NCBI GenBank assembly: GCA_024362935.1
Contig: JANCRA010000124.1
Location: 806,001-870,000, forward strand
Length of the DNA stretch: 64,000 nucleotides
Direction: 5' to 3'
Source: Setophaga petechia
Taxonomy: Eukaryota > Chordata > Aves > Passeriformes > Parulidae
Part shown: positions 1 through 11,080 of the stretch, one piece after another
Layout: each line of letters begins with the position of its first letter
Numbering within the stretch: the stretch's first letter is position 1
Made by a program: the position numbers and the translations under genes
The notes under the pieces: generated by a model
Seen by the model: only the letters and a program-made list of their open reading frames with translations
Told to the model about the DNA's origin: nothing
Databases searched by the model: none

Positions 1-3000
1 TTTGCTGATTTTGGCCACCATACTCTTGATCAAAATGGAAAAAGCTTGTGCAATGGGACTGATTCTCCAATGCAAGCTGATTGGTGTGCTGCAGCTTTGG
101 CAGAAGTCTTAACAATGGTTATACCAGTACATACACTTGGGGAACTGATTAAATGCTTAATTCATGCTAACTGTGAATTTTATATAACTTTGAAACATAG
201 TTGTTGATTATGGAAGCTGCCTGATACCTGCCTGAAGCTTGGCTTAGCCCTCAGCACACTGCCTGACTCACACCCTTCTTCAGACAGTGGATGACTGTTC
301 CCTGGAATTGCAGAATCACAAAGCCCATGGACAGTGTGTATGGAAGGTTTTAGTTTTACTTTTTATATTGAAAACATATAAAATTCAGTAGTTTTTCTCC
401 CACTGTCCTTCAGGTGTATGACCACAATCCTTACATGTATATGTGAGCCAAAGAGACAGAGGGATTTGCTCAGCATTGTACAGTTAAAATGACGGGGACA
501 TGAGAATTATTACTTAGATTCTAGGAACTTTTGCTGTAATAATGTGTCCTAGATTCCGCATTCATGTCTTTCCCTGCAGCCAGCTGAATCTCTGAATGTG
601 AAGGCATATAAAATAAAAGTTAAAAAAGGAAAAAAAAATTAAAACCCTAAATCTAGATAGCACAGTTTTTGGTGTTGTGTTTTATCAGGATTTCCATAGT
701 ACAAACCATAGGACCAAACCAGTGTGACATCCGTGGATCAGGGAATTCTCCCTGGTAGAGAAAAAACCTTACTCTCAAAAAACAAGCCATAGTTTACAAA
801 CAAGGTAGCTGGTTAGCATCTGGTTTTGGTGCTTTGGTAGCTTACAGTTCTTCAACATAAGAAAGTGATTCAGGTTTTTGGTTTGGTTTGGTTTGGTTTG
901 GTTTGGTTTGGTTTGGTTTGATTTGGTTTGGTTTAGTTTGGTTTGGTTTGGTTGGGGTTTTTGGTTGCATTTGTTTGTTTGTTTGTGTTGATGTTTTTGT
1001 TGGGTGTTTTTAGGGGTTTTCTGTTTGATTTTTTTGGGGATGGGAGGGTGCCACTGGCTTTGTTGCTGTTGGTTTTCTAACAGATTACTTTTTCAACCAC
1101 TGATTAGGCTATCCTAGGAGAATATTTTATCAAAGAGCCACAAGAAAGCAAATGACATATCCAACATTATAAGCAAATGTGGGAGCAAGCTTCAAGGTAA
1201 ATTTGAAAAAAACCTTTCATCTGTGAAACTTACCATTTCAGTAATAGTGGACACAGAGGGCTCATTGCAAATACAGTTGGGCAAATAGCCATAAAATTTT
1301 CAAAAGGGTTTCTATGCAGTGTTTTGTAGTGCTGATGTCCACTTCCTTTGAAATAATATAGAACAACATAAAGAACATAAAGGACAACTGGGTGAGAAAG
1401 AGAAAATAATCTTCCAAAATACTGTCAATATCTTAATAAAGAGACAAACTAAATTAGAGTTAGTGATTTTATACTTCCACTTGAAAGAAGTGCAAAACAG
1501 GGTGGTTTTCTGTTCTGACTTATTTGAATTTTTTTTTGATCCAGAAAAGGAATGTTAGTTTTTTCTATTTTTCCACTTCCCACAGAAAGGTAAGGGAAAA
1601 ACAGAACCTTCTATTCCAAATGTAACTACTTAAAAGGTGTCAGTTAGAAGAAAACATATGTGGGACAAACTGCCAATATTTTTTTTTCCTCAGCAGGAAA
1701 AATTGGGCTGGTGTTTTTGAGCAATACTAAGTTGATAACACATAATGCGTACTAATGAGCATCTTCTTGAATCACTCAATGTGTCTCTTTCCTCTTTTTG
1801 ATTGTAGGAAATTGTATTGTTGCAGGGCTTGCAAGGTCTTTCTGCTTGCCGAGAGATTTGTATTTATTTGGCATTTTGTCACTCTCCATATACATAATTA
1901 ATAACCCTACAGCACAGAAAGGTGTGATGCCTCCTTAAAGGATTGTTTTGAGGTCATGATTGTACAATTTACCTTTCCAATATTAACTTTGAAACAGGAA
2001 GGTATCACTTCCAACTGTGTAGCAGCTTCTTTAAAGCTGCCATCAACTGGACAGTGAAATTGTCCTTCAGACAGTAAACGCATATTCAGAACAAAAGGAA
2101 AACTCTGTCTGAGATTTCTCTCTCTGGCTGCAGAGAGAGATTCCAGACAGAGCTCCAAGGCAAGCAGTTTCCAGCTAAAATATCTAATTTTTTGCTAATG
2201 GACAGGGTTTCATTTCTTGGTCAGGAAAATGAATATTTATGAATTTTCAAAAGGGAGAAGGGAACATTTATGAATTTGCTGGAGGGAAGTCTTCCCTAAT
2301 GGTACAAGTGTGGGTTTTTCTGATCTGCAGGAAAAATTATGAAGGAGTCCTTAATTTGTCATTCATATATATTTGACAATGCTACTTAATGAGGCTGGTA
2401 GGAAATGTCACCCTTTTCTGAAAGCAGTGCAAAGGAATATTTTGGTTATCTTAAGTACCACAAGTTAAACAAATCAGTGGAAAAACAAGTTAAACAAGTT
2501 AAACAAATAAGTAGAAAGCTTATCTTTCCTTAGATATAATTTCCATGCTTTTTCTTTGTTAAAATAAAGTGCCCTACCTAAATCTTTCACACAATTCCAG
2601 TACACGTGAACCGATTTTTTTTACCTTATTGATATATCACTGGCATCAAAGCCTTGTCAGAATCCTTTTCCTTTATTGTTTGTTCTGTAGCTGAGAATTA
2701 GGATCAATACACTATCTCTGTGAAACTGATTCTATAATATTGCTCTTTACTGCTGCTGCTGCAAAGATCATCTTGCAGTGTTTTCAAGGCTTAACTATAC
2801 TGCTCACAGCTTGGGTGTTTCCATCATACGGTGACCTACATACTAGGGTGTATAGATTAAACGATTCTACTTGTTTCCTTTTATATAATATGGAGTTCTG
2901 AAATATCATTATTTTCGCATTTGTATGGCATCCAGTACTTGAATGGAAAACTCATTATTAAAGAACAAAAAAACCCCAAAAAAACCCAAGTCAAACCAAC

Positions 3001-3180
3001 CAACCAACCAACCAAAAAGCCAAACTCAAACACACGGAAATCGCCAGACCGTGTTTAAATGCTCAGTTATTTAACCAGAAGCAACAATTTATATCAAGAA
3101 GCTCTTTATTGCGAGTGAAACTTCCCTCATTTCTGAGCAAAGTGTAATAATGAAGAAGAATTTGGCACTAGGCCACTACA
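1..3180. other. Intergenic, no gene recognised
   Basis: AT-rich sequence with no ORF that resembles a known protein; the longest is 83 codons on the - strand and has no recognisable motif. It holds a TTTGG pentamer array and a short CAAC array near 2998-3014. In mammals DMRTA1 lies beyond this side of the cluster, but none of it is visible here. Confidence 0.6.
876..952. repeat. (TTTGG)n microsatellite
   Basis: About fifteen tandem copies of TTTGG, with two single-base interruptions (TTTGA, TTTAG). Confidence 0.9.
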
Positions 3181-3483
3181 GTTTTAGGAACATGCCGGAC
3201 GCGGCCCGACGTTGCACTTGACTCGTGCGCACATGCGGGGCGTTTAGAAAGGCCGCTCTTAGGGACAGGTCCGGAGGCGGGGGTGCCGCGGAGCGAGGAA
3301 GGGCAGCCGCGGTGAGCAGCGGGCCGGAGGCGGCGGGAGCTGTCCCTGGTGCTGCCGACACCGCCCGCCCGAGCGCTCCGCCCCGGCCCGCCCCTGCCGC
3401 CGGGAGGCGGGCGCTGAAACCCAGCCCTGGCGGCGCTGAGCGTGCTTGTTCCCAGAGGCCTTTGTTTGCCTCGCAACTTCTTT

Positions 3484-3583
3484 AAGGGAAAAAAAAGAAA
3501 AAAAAGAAAAAAAGAAAAAAAAAGAAAAAAAAAAGAAAAAAAAAAAAAGAAGAAGAAAAAAAAAAAGGAGAAGAAGAAAAGGG
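3484..3583 (+). repeat. 100-base homopurine tract (A/G)
   Basis: An uninterrupted run of 100 purines, mostly short A runs separated by single or double G, with CpG-rich sequence on both sides. Tracts of this kind can form triplex DNA and are prone to length change. The lysine-rich and phenylalanine-rich ORFs across it are artefacts. Confidence 0.95.
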
Positions 3584-4294
3584 CGGTTTAGGCGGTGGAG
3601 TGACGACGTCGCAGCCGCGATTCGTGTCTCAGCGAAGGCAGGGGGCACCGCTGAACTCGCTGTCTTTCCAAGTGTCCCTGCCGACTAAAAAAGCAGAGAC
3701 AGGAGCTCGCAGCTCACCCAGGGGAAGGGAAGGAGGGGAGGCCACCTCTGCCTTCTGCGCCTCGGGTGTCGATGGGCGTGCCGAGAGGGCGAGGGGGCAG
3801 CGCCGGGGAGCCGGGGCTCTGCGGACATTCGGCCGCGGTCCCGGGGCCACTCTCTTTAAGTCCCGCTCTCGTTAAAGTTTTCTGCTACTTTTGCTCCTCC
3901 CCTTCCCCTATCCCTGCTTCCTTCGCGCCGGTCAGGCACTGGTGTAGACGCTGCTGCCCTCAGGAGAATAAAATAATAGACGAACACAAAAGAGGAGAGA
4001 AAGCCCGTCCCGCGGCCCGCCTGGGAACCCGGCCCTCTCTGTCGCCGAAGAGCGCTGCAGTCGCTCCGCCCCGTCAGGGTGAGGCCAGCGTAGATGCCGA
4101 GATGGGCCGGGCGGCTCCAGCTGGTTGAACAAAACGGGAGCCGGGAGCCTCCGCCGCATCCTGGCAGGTGGAGGCGGCCTCGGTGACAGCACCGCGCGGG
4201 AACCTCGGGACCGGGACCGCCGCCAGGGGCGGGGCCGGGCGTTCCCATAGGCAAGGCATTCGATTCCCATGGGATCGCCGCCAGCCCCGGGTAG

Positions 4295-4474
4295 CGCGGG
4301 GCGGCCGAGTGGCGGCTGCGGCGCCGTGCGGGGCGCGGCGGGCCGGGCCGTGGCGCGGCGGCCGATGATCTGGCCAGCGCCGCCGCCCGCGGGGACCCGC
4401 AGCGCCTCGGGGAGCTGCTGGACGGAGCGGCCAACCCCAACGCCGCCAACTCCTACGGCAGGACCCCCATCCAG
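4295..4474 (+). pseudogene. INK4-family first exon, p16-like, no in-frame ATG
   Basis: From 4361 to 4474 the frame encodes 38 residues of a typical INK4 first ankyrin repeat: ADDLASAAARGD, then LGELLDGAA, then NPNAANSYGRTPIQ. It ends in CAG followed by the donor gtaggg in phase 0, as in all INK4 genes. NSYGR..IQ matches the end of mammalian p16 exon 1, whereas p15 has NRFGR. The frame is open upstream only to a TAG at 4292, and no ATG lies between that stop and the donor. The nearest well-placed ATG (4269, context cccATGg) is in another frame, so a one-base insertion or two-base loss would account for the break. Assembly error in this GC-rich block is an alternative to real decay. It pairs with the second exon at 5994. 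Confidence 0.75.
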
Positions 4475-4892
4475 GTAGGGAGGCGGACTGTTTGCAGCTG
4501 GGCGAGGGCAGCGGCCCTCCGTGCCCTGGCCGAGGGGGCGGTGGCAGCCCCGGGCAGCAGCGAGCCCTCCGGTGCCCCGGAAGCGGCCGCCCCCCGTCAC
4601 TGTGCTCGGCCGCTGTCGAGGTGGTGCGGCACAGGGGTTTTTCTCGCCTCTCTGGGAACGAGAAAGTCTTCTTTGCGGTGACGGCCGCAACAGGGAGGTT
4701 TTAGTCTTAGCAACCCTTTACTTTATTTGAACTAACTGAGATAGGATGACTCAAATCCGAGAACTTTAATGCTTACCTCTCAAAAACGTGCAGTAAAATG
4801 TAACAAGTCACGTTTGTAGAAATAATCTCTCTTTCATTATACCTCGTCTACTGCTTTATATGACTATATGTTTTGTCTTCTCTCCTGCGGGG

Positions 4893-4908
4893 GCGGGGGG
4901 GGGGGGGG
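4893..4908 (+). repeat. G-run, possible quadruplex
   Basis: A nearly pure G stretch in the intron of the upstream INK4 copy. It could form a G-quadruplex and is also a likely spot for sequencing errors. Edges are approximate. Confidence 0.6.
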
Positions 4909-5956
4909 AATATTCGGTGGCTCTCACGAACAGAAATACCCGGTCGCGATAACCTTACCCAGATGACGCTGCAGGTAGACAACGGGCAGTCACTGTGGGG
5001 CTCAGTCTGCCCACATTTTACACTCCTCTGAACCTGTGGGTAGACATAGCGCCCGGAGGTGTAGTAGAGGTTACCTTTATAAAGGCTGAGTTCGTTTCTG
5101 AGGTAGTTCTAGACAGCTTTTTCTTAAAATTTCAAAATAAAACGAAACTGGAATTATCTGAGAAGCTATATTTAAGTTTTGCCGCCAGTGCTTGCAAAAC
5201 ACTCTCCGACTCAAAATGTCGGTGAAGCATTTCACTCGAAACATGTATTTGTTGCCGTCCTGCAGTGCTTTTTCTTTTTTTGTTTTGGGTTTTTTTTCCC
5301 CCAGTCTTCGCAGCAGGCACTTATCCCTTGTGCTGAATGCACTTTTGGGTCCGCTAGGGAAGGCCAGCTAAGGAAACGGCGAGGCCGATGGGGAGGGCTG
5401 CCGGGCACGTTCGTACTGCCCTGGACACGCGGGTGAGGCTAAAGGTCCGTTCCGTCCTGATGGTGAGGGTAGACGCGGTGGGTTCCCTGCATTACGCACT
5501 CCCCTTGCCAAGGACACTCTAGGGAAGTGTCACGATGCCAGCGGAACGACGGCGGCCCCCGCGAGCACTGGCACTGTTCGGCGGGGACCGGTGCAAAGCG
5601 ACTCGCGACTTGACCTGGGTTTCTCTGGGAGCGCTCCGGGAAAAGGGCGAGCCCCTTCTCCCGGTTCGTCTGCTCCGAGCCTACCGACTTCCCGCTTCTG
5701 TCGTGGAGCAACCCCAGTGTGCATCCACACGCCCCGACCCCGACAGGAGCCCCGCACCTCTCTGCCCCACCTGTTCTCTCCTGTCCCCTAGCGTGGGTAG
5801 AGGAGAACTTTCCAATGCAACACAACTCCCCCGACGGGTACGTGTTCTCCACCGTTCGTGGCACGTTCAGAGCCAATCTCTACGCCTCGCCGGCGGATTT
5901 TCTTCTCCTTTCCATTGTGGATCTCCATTCCTTCCGGGCCGAGCGAGAAAGCCTAA

Positions 5957-6196
5957 GCTCTGTGGCGGGTGCTGACGCTGTCTCTCCCCGCAGGTGATGA
6001 TGCTGGGCAGCCCGCGGGTGGCCGAGCTGCTGCTGCGGCACGGAGCCGACCCCAACCGCCCCGACCCGCGCACCGGCTGCCTCCCGGTGCACGACGCAGC
6101 CCGCGCCGGCTTTCTGGAGACGCTGTCGGTGCTGCACCGGGCCGGGGCGCGCCTCGACCTCCCCGACGGCCGCGGCCGCCTGCCCCTCGACGTGGC
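5957..6196 (+). repeat. 240-base near-identical duplicate of 18511-18750
   Basis: The last 37 intron bases and the first 203 bases of exon 2 match the downstream INK4 gene with only two mismatches, both C/T differences in the exon. Homology stops sharply on the left. On the right it is broken by the 22-base deletion, resumes for about 30 bases and then ends. The two first exons are only about half identical in protein, so a recent whole-gene duplication does not fit and gene conversion does. Confidence 0.9.
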
Positions 6197-6386
6197 ACGG
6201 GGCGGTACCTGTGCGACCCTCCGGCCTGTGCCCCAACCTCTTGGGGAGGGCCATCCCCTCCCCAAACCTATTGCCCGCACCCAACTCGGGGGACACCAAG
6301 TGGAACAGCATTCATGCAATGTTGTGAATAACCCCGGGTCACGTATCCCTGCTGGATGCACAAAGGACAATATTCTTTGCTCGTGA
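5994..6386 (+). pseudogene. INK4-family second exon with frameshifting 22-base deletion
   Basis: The acceptor ctctccccgcag is followed by [20 protein letters not shown], the standard start of INK4 exon 2, covering ankyrin repeats 2 and 3 and the start of repeat 4 up to LPLDVA at 6197. Compared with the intact copy at 18548, 22 bases are then missing. This removes the GHxxVxRYLR helix that closes the fourth repeat and changes the frame. The shifted frame runs through unrelated sequence to a TGA at 6384-6386, adding about 60 residues with no domain. With the missing start codon in exon 1, this points to a pseudogene. A truncated but stable protein cannot be excluded, because the first three repeats carry most CDK4/6 contacts in this family. 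Confidence 0.75.
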
Positions 6387-6389
6387 CTG

Positions 6390-9150
6390 TATATTGTCCT
6401 GCACTGGAAATGCTATGGCCGTCCCCAGGCCCCTTTTTTCACACAAAAGTCCAAACACTGAAGAGAAATATGAAATATGAAGTAGGAAGTATGAAATATG
6501 AAGTGAGAAAATACTAAACCTGACAATATTAAACAGCAGATATTTAATATTAAATATGAAGGAAAATCCCCACACAGAGATACAGTACTATAAACCTTTC
6601 CTCTGTTTCGATGGGGCTGCATCTGGACTTTCTGCTCCCCAGTGGCTCCCCGCTCACACTTGCTAGCCCTCCATCTGAAGAAGATGGGGAAGGTTTCAGG
6701 GTCTCCATGACCTGACAGCTTCCTGGTTGATTTTGGTTAAAGCGATCTGAAGGGGTGCTGAAGCCAATCTGCCTTTCTCTGGCAAATGCTTCCTGGTGTG
6801 ATTGCAGCTTTGGTAAATACCTTATTAAAAGCACGTAGGATGCTGTGCATGTCTTTACACGTACTCACAGCTACACGTTTGTGGCTTTCCTTCTGTAGGC
6901 TGCAACCACAGGAGCTGGAAAGAGAAAATAAAGAGAAATTTGTGTCTCTGCAAGCCTGGTATGATATGTATCCTCAACTGAAGTATCCTCGTTGTTTTAA
7001 CAATTTTTAAGTGACCTCTTCTGAGTTATAGTACTAAAAAATCACGTGATTGTGAAACCAAGGGAGCCATAAACGAAAAATTGAAAATCATACATCTGAG
7101 CTCAACTCCAGTGCTTCCCAAGATGGCCGGAGGTGACACATTTGGTGAAGAAACAAGGAAACTTTTGAAACAGCTTTGCTGCTGGCAGGGGAACGAGGAG
7201 GGGGGCTATCTGTTATTTCTATGACAGCCGATACATGTTTCACTGGATGCTTCGGCGTGGGGGAGTTGAAAACGAGCACCCCAGGAAAAACATACAGCGG
7301 CAGCCCAGGCTCCGCTGAGGTGAAAGGAGGAGGCGGGGAGAGCCGATTTCACGGCAGCGAGTCCCCAAGCCCCCAGAGAGGTGCGCTTGCGGGAGCGCAC
7401 AGGCAGCAGCGAGCCGGGCGGTGAGGCAGGGACGCTGCTCCCAGCCGGTGCGAGACAAGACATAGACCCTGCCTCCCTCCATGGACCCAAGCGGGGTTGT
7501 GCTCACACGTCCTGCGCCTTAGGGACTGAGAAAGGGAAGCCAGGCAAAGCAGTGGCAGAGTTCAGGTGTCGTACCCCAGCCCTAATTCTGGGCACTTTGC
7601 AGAGCTATCTGTAGAGAAGGTGAAAAATATTTATCTTGGCTTTGCATTCCTAGTGAGTATCCAGTCCCTAGGTATCTCATATAGAAACATGAAAAATAAT
7701 GTATATTTTTTGTAACATGTAACAACATTATAATGTAATTTAATACAATGCCTGCTTTAGAATTACTTATAATTACTTATAATTACTTATAATTACTTTA
7801 TAACTACTTATAATCACTTTATAATTACTTATAATTACTTTATAATTACTTCGTATCTGTTGTCATGCTATAAAATATTTAGTTATGTCATTCACGTATA
7901 TAATACATCTATGTAAAATCTATATAAAATATACACGATACACATATAGAACACACATACATAAAACGTTATCATTATGCATCAACGTGATATATTTGAT
8001 TATGAATTATTTTTATATGTATGCTTAGTTGTTTAATTATGCTTCTTGGTTTAATTATAACAAAATTTTACACATATAAAACATGTACGAAACATTTATG
8101 TTATCTTTAGTCTATATTCACAATTTTTCATTATAAGAATGCCTAAAACATATCTTTTATAAATATCTATTAATAGAAAACATGTAACCTTATAATAACA
8201 AAATATAATATGTTATTATAACACCTTATTAATTTGCGCTGCACTCTGCCCTAGATCATGGCATAGCTGAACCAAGGACAACACTGGGGATGTAGCAGTT
8301 ATGTGCCTGCATCCCATTCCTGTGGGAACCAGAATGGAGCTGTGACCAGATGTGGAGATGAGGGAAAGCTAGAACCTGACCAGATTCCTTACAGAACAGT
8401 AAGGTTCTGTTAAACTGTACTTCCGTCCTCAATTGGATCTGTATTCCTGTTTTAAATCATAATTTTCTCCAAGAACCAGATTTTATTTCTATTTTTTATC
8501 ATTTCCTTTAAGGCTTATGAAACTACAACGACTAAAATAGTAGTATTATATAACTATCGTTACTGTCTATAAAGTTGGCAGGGAAACTGCACAATTTGCT
8601 AGGCTGACCGCACCAAATAAGCAGAGTATGCCCTCAAAACTCAGCAAGGTTAAATACCTAATTGTTATAAATCTGCCTCACGGAGTAGGTCCGGAGCCCC
8701 TTCCCAAGATAAACACATGGTGGGGAATACTCACTCCATGGAAGGATAGGAATCACTGGCGAAGTCCCACTTGGCTGCAGGAGCTTCCACGGACACCTTT
8801 TCTTCTGGCAGCAGCAGCGTCTCCAGGGTATGGAATCCTCCTTGAAAAGAATAGTAACAATTAACAACAGACAGCAGCAGCAGTACACTTTATCAAGAAA
8901 GCCCTAAAAGCATTATTAAGATGGCAGAGTACTGGCAATTTTTATTTTTAATATTGTCGCTGTAACCGAGTACCTGTGCGAGCACACCTACACTCTTCTG
9001 CAGCAGGGTTTGCACCCTGTGCACGACGAGCCCTGGATCGGCCATGCATTCAGCGTTGGTGGGTATTCGGTTTCGATTGCCAAAGCTGTAGGTCCGTCCT
9101 CTCACCACTGCTCCGACACCTGCATCCCACAGCCAGGTAGGCATTCGTTT
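6390..9150. other. Intergenic between upstream INK4 copy and ARF promoter
   Basis: Mostly AT-rich. AATAAA at 6927-6932 could have served as poly(A) signal for the upstream INK4 copy. A GC-richer patch at about 7100-7560 and another at about 8940-9140 carry ORFs without recognisable motifs. I see no gene. Confidence 0.5.
7761..7851. repeat. Short AT-rich minisatellite
   Basis: About eight imperfect copies of a 10-12-base unit (TTATAATTAC, some with an extra TT), at the start of a very AT-rich stretch that runs to about 8230. Confidence 0.85.
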
Positions 9151-9479
9151 CTCTGAATTTTGCCATGTCGGTCAGGAAGCAGAAGTCATCGCAGGGGAGA
9201 AAAGGAGGAGAAAATAACGGGGGGAGGGGAAAAAAAAAGACTTCTCTCGAAAGGTGCTTTCATTTCGAAATGGCCGATTCCGATTTTGCTCATCCAGTTT
9301 CCCAGGCTTGAAATCGGACTTGAAAAGAAACGATTACAGGCATTTCGTTATCAGCATTGTTGTTAGGGTTACTCCGAGCCGAGGCAGGAGAAACCTTCTG
9401 TTGACATTTCGACTTTTTGCCCATCCGAGAGAAGGAGGTGTTTGTTGTGAGAGGGTGTTGCACACGCTTGTGTTCACCA

Positions 9480-11080
9480 TCCCTCCCCTCTCAGGCGCTG
9501 CCACTCTGCGTCCCCACCTAGCGCCTTTCCCGCGGCTTCCCGCAGTCCCGGAGCTGCCCCGATGCCTCTCCCCGCCGCCTCTAGCCGTGACCATCCGAGC
9601 CGGGCCCCGCCGTGCCCGGGAAGGGGGAAGATGCGCCAGCAGAAATTACGCTCTCCCTGCTCATCGCTCTTCTCACGCCTCGCACGGAGGTACCCCGCAC
9701 CCGGGAGGGGGGCAGCGCAGGCAGAAGGATTCTTGGGATGGGGAGTGGGACGGGGAGGTAGCAGTAAGCCCTCCACCGCCCAGGGTGGCAGAGCTGGCTC
9801 AGCACCCGCTGTCGCGGGTCTCGGCAGCTCACCGGTGCTTCCTGGAGCCGGCTGGGCTGGGGAGCGCCAGCAGGTGGACTGGGGCTTCTCAGCGACCCTC
9901 CGCTGCTCCCCCCACCCCGCCTCAAAACCTCACCCTTCAAAAGGAAAGCGAAGAGGTCCGACAGCGCGGAACACAGCCGCGGAGAAGGACCGGGGCTGGG
10001 CGGGAGCCGTTCATTACCCGTTTCTGTGACCGGCGCGTGGAAATATGAGATCCTCTTTTCTTTCCTCTCTCCCCTCCCGGCGCCCCCCCCCGCTCCCCCC
10101 TTCGCTACGCAACGCTCCCGCGTCGCGTTCAAATGGCCATGTGACAAGGAAATAGCTGCTCGCCCGGGCCAACAGTGGCCCGCGCTTTCAAAGCGGCAGC
10201 GATCCGCTAGCAGGCTCTCACGAGTGCCAGCGCGGCGCTCCGAGCCGCCGCAGGCCCCCTTTCCCGTCGGGGTTTTCCGGGGGGGAGTGCGGTCCGGGAG
10301 CAACCGAACAGCAAGAAAAAAACCCAAACGGAGCGGGAGGCGGTGTGTTTGGAGGGACAGAGCGGGGGGGAGGGCAAGGAGATGTCGTCAAGGCTTTATT
10401 TGAAAGCCTCGGAGCGCCCTGCGATTGGCCGGTCCCCACGCCCGTCTGGTGGCGGTGCTCTTCCCCGGGGATCTTCTCCCTTCCCCCCCACCCCCCCAGT
10501 CTTCCTTTGCCCGCTTTTCGAGGCGGGAGCCATCATCGTGGGAGGAGTTTAGAGCGGGGTGTAGGGGAGGGGGGAGAGCGGAGGGCGTGTGAAGCGAAAT
10601 GGGGAGTCGAAATTAGTTAAACGGAAAAGAAAAAAAAAATGAACGAGTAAAAAAGAGATAAATAAAATCTTCTCCAATGAATGGAGGCTGAGAGGGCCGA
10701 TTCGTCGGTGGGGCCCCGCTGGGGAGGTATTTGTAGCGTGACGCGGCCGCGGCTTCCCCGCACCCATGACCCCGCGGATAAGGTGCACAATCCACTTTCG
10801 GCGCGCCCGCAGCCGGCCCCGGGCCTGGGCGCTGGGCTGGCGCATCCTCCGCCGCCTTCTCGGGGCGCTGGGGCGGCGCTGGCCGCGGCGCTTTGCCCTG
10901 CAGCTGGTCCTGCGGCGGAGGCGCCGCGGGAGCCTCCGGGCAAGGTAGGACGCCAGGAGCGCCCGGGGCCCCTCGGGGGCGGCGCGGGCGGCCCGACGGG
11001 GCAGCGGGAGCGGGAGGCTGCGGCCCAGCGCCGGTGGCAGCGCCGAGAGGACTCCTGACCCCTCCGCGCCACATGGTCAG
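9480..11080. promoter_or_regulatory. CpG island and promoter region of ARF
   Basis: CpG-rich sequence surrounding ARF exon 1-beta. It includes an inverted CCAAT box (ATTGG, 10424-10428) about 340 bases before the ARF ATG and a perfect E2F-type site (TTTCCCGC, 9526-9533). ARF is a known E2F target in mammals; whether this site is used here is inference. The transcription start cannot be placed from sequence alone. Confidence 0.6.
10766..10944 (+). CDS. CDKN2A: ARF exon 1-beta (60-residue ARF tumour suppressor)
   Basis: The ATG at 10766 (context cacccATGa) opens a 60-codon frame starting MTPRIRCTIHFRRAR and ending in a run of arginines and GSLRAR. It is very basic with no known domain, like the N-terminal half of mammalian ARF, which binds MDM2 and locates to nucleoli. 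The donor is AAG|gtagga after 10944. Splicing to exon 2 at 18548 gives AG+G (Arg60) and then TGA, so the protein ends at the junction. Unspliced RNA ends at the same residue through TAG at 10946-10948. This is the 60-residue truncated ARF described for chicken (Kim et al. 2003, PNAS), where splicing uses a different register from mammals. It lies upstream of the INK4 first exon at 16141, as in mammals. Confidence 0.9.

Larger units (their letters stand above)
3180..4720. promoter_or_regulatory. CpG island over first exon of upstream INK4 copy
   Basis: The sequence turns abruptly GC- and CpG-rich around the INK4 ankyrin first exon that ends at 4474. This is the usual promoter setting of INK4 genes. 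It has not lost its CpGs, so if the gene is dead the promoter may still be unmethylated or the decay may be recent. Many long ORFs in this block on both strands are composition artefacts. Confidence 0.6.

Noticed and set aside
876..952. Regular repeat array as a possible CRISPR
   Set aside because: A pentamer microsatellite in a vertebrate genome; no spacers.
5994..6386. Upstream exon 2 as a standalone 130-residue gene starting at GTG or ATG
   Set aside because: The acceptor and homology show it is an internal exon; its beginning is the spliced codon after CAG of exon 1.
9254..10327. Long overlapping ORFs on both strands (264 and 248 codons)
   Set aside because: They sit in the ARF CpG island where stop codons are rare; low-complexity Arg, Pro and Ser composition and no family match.
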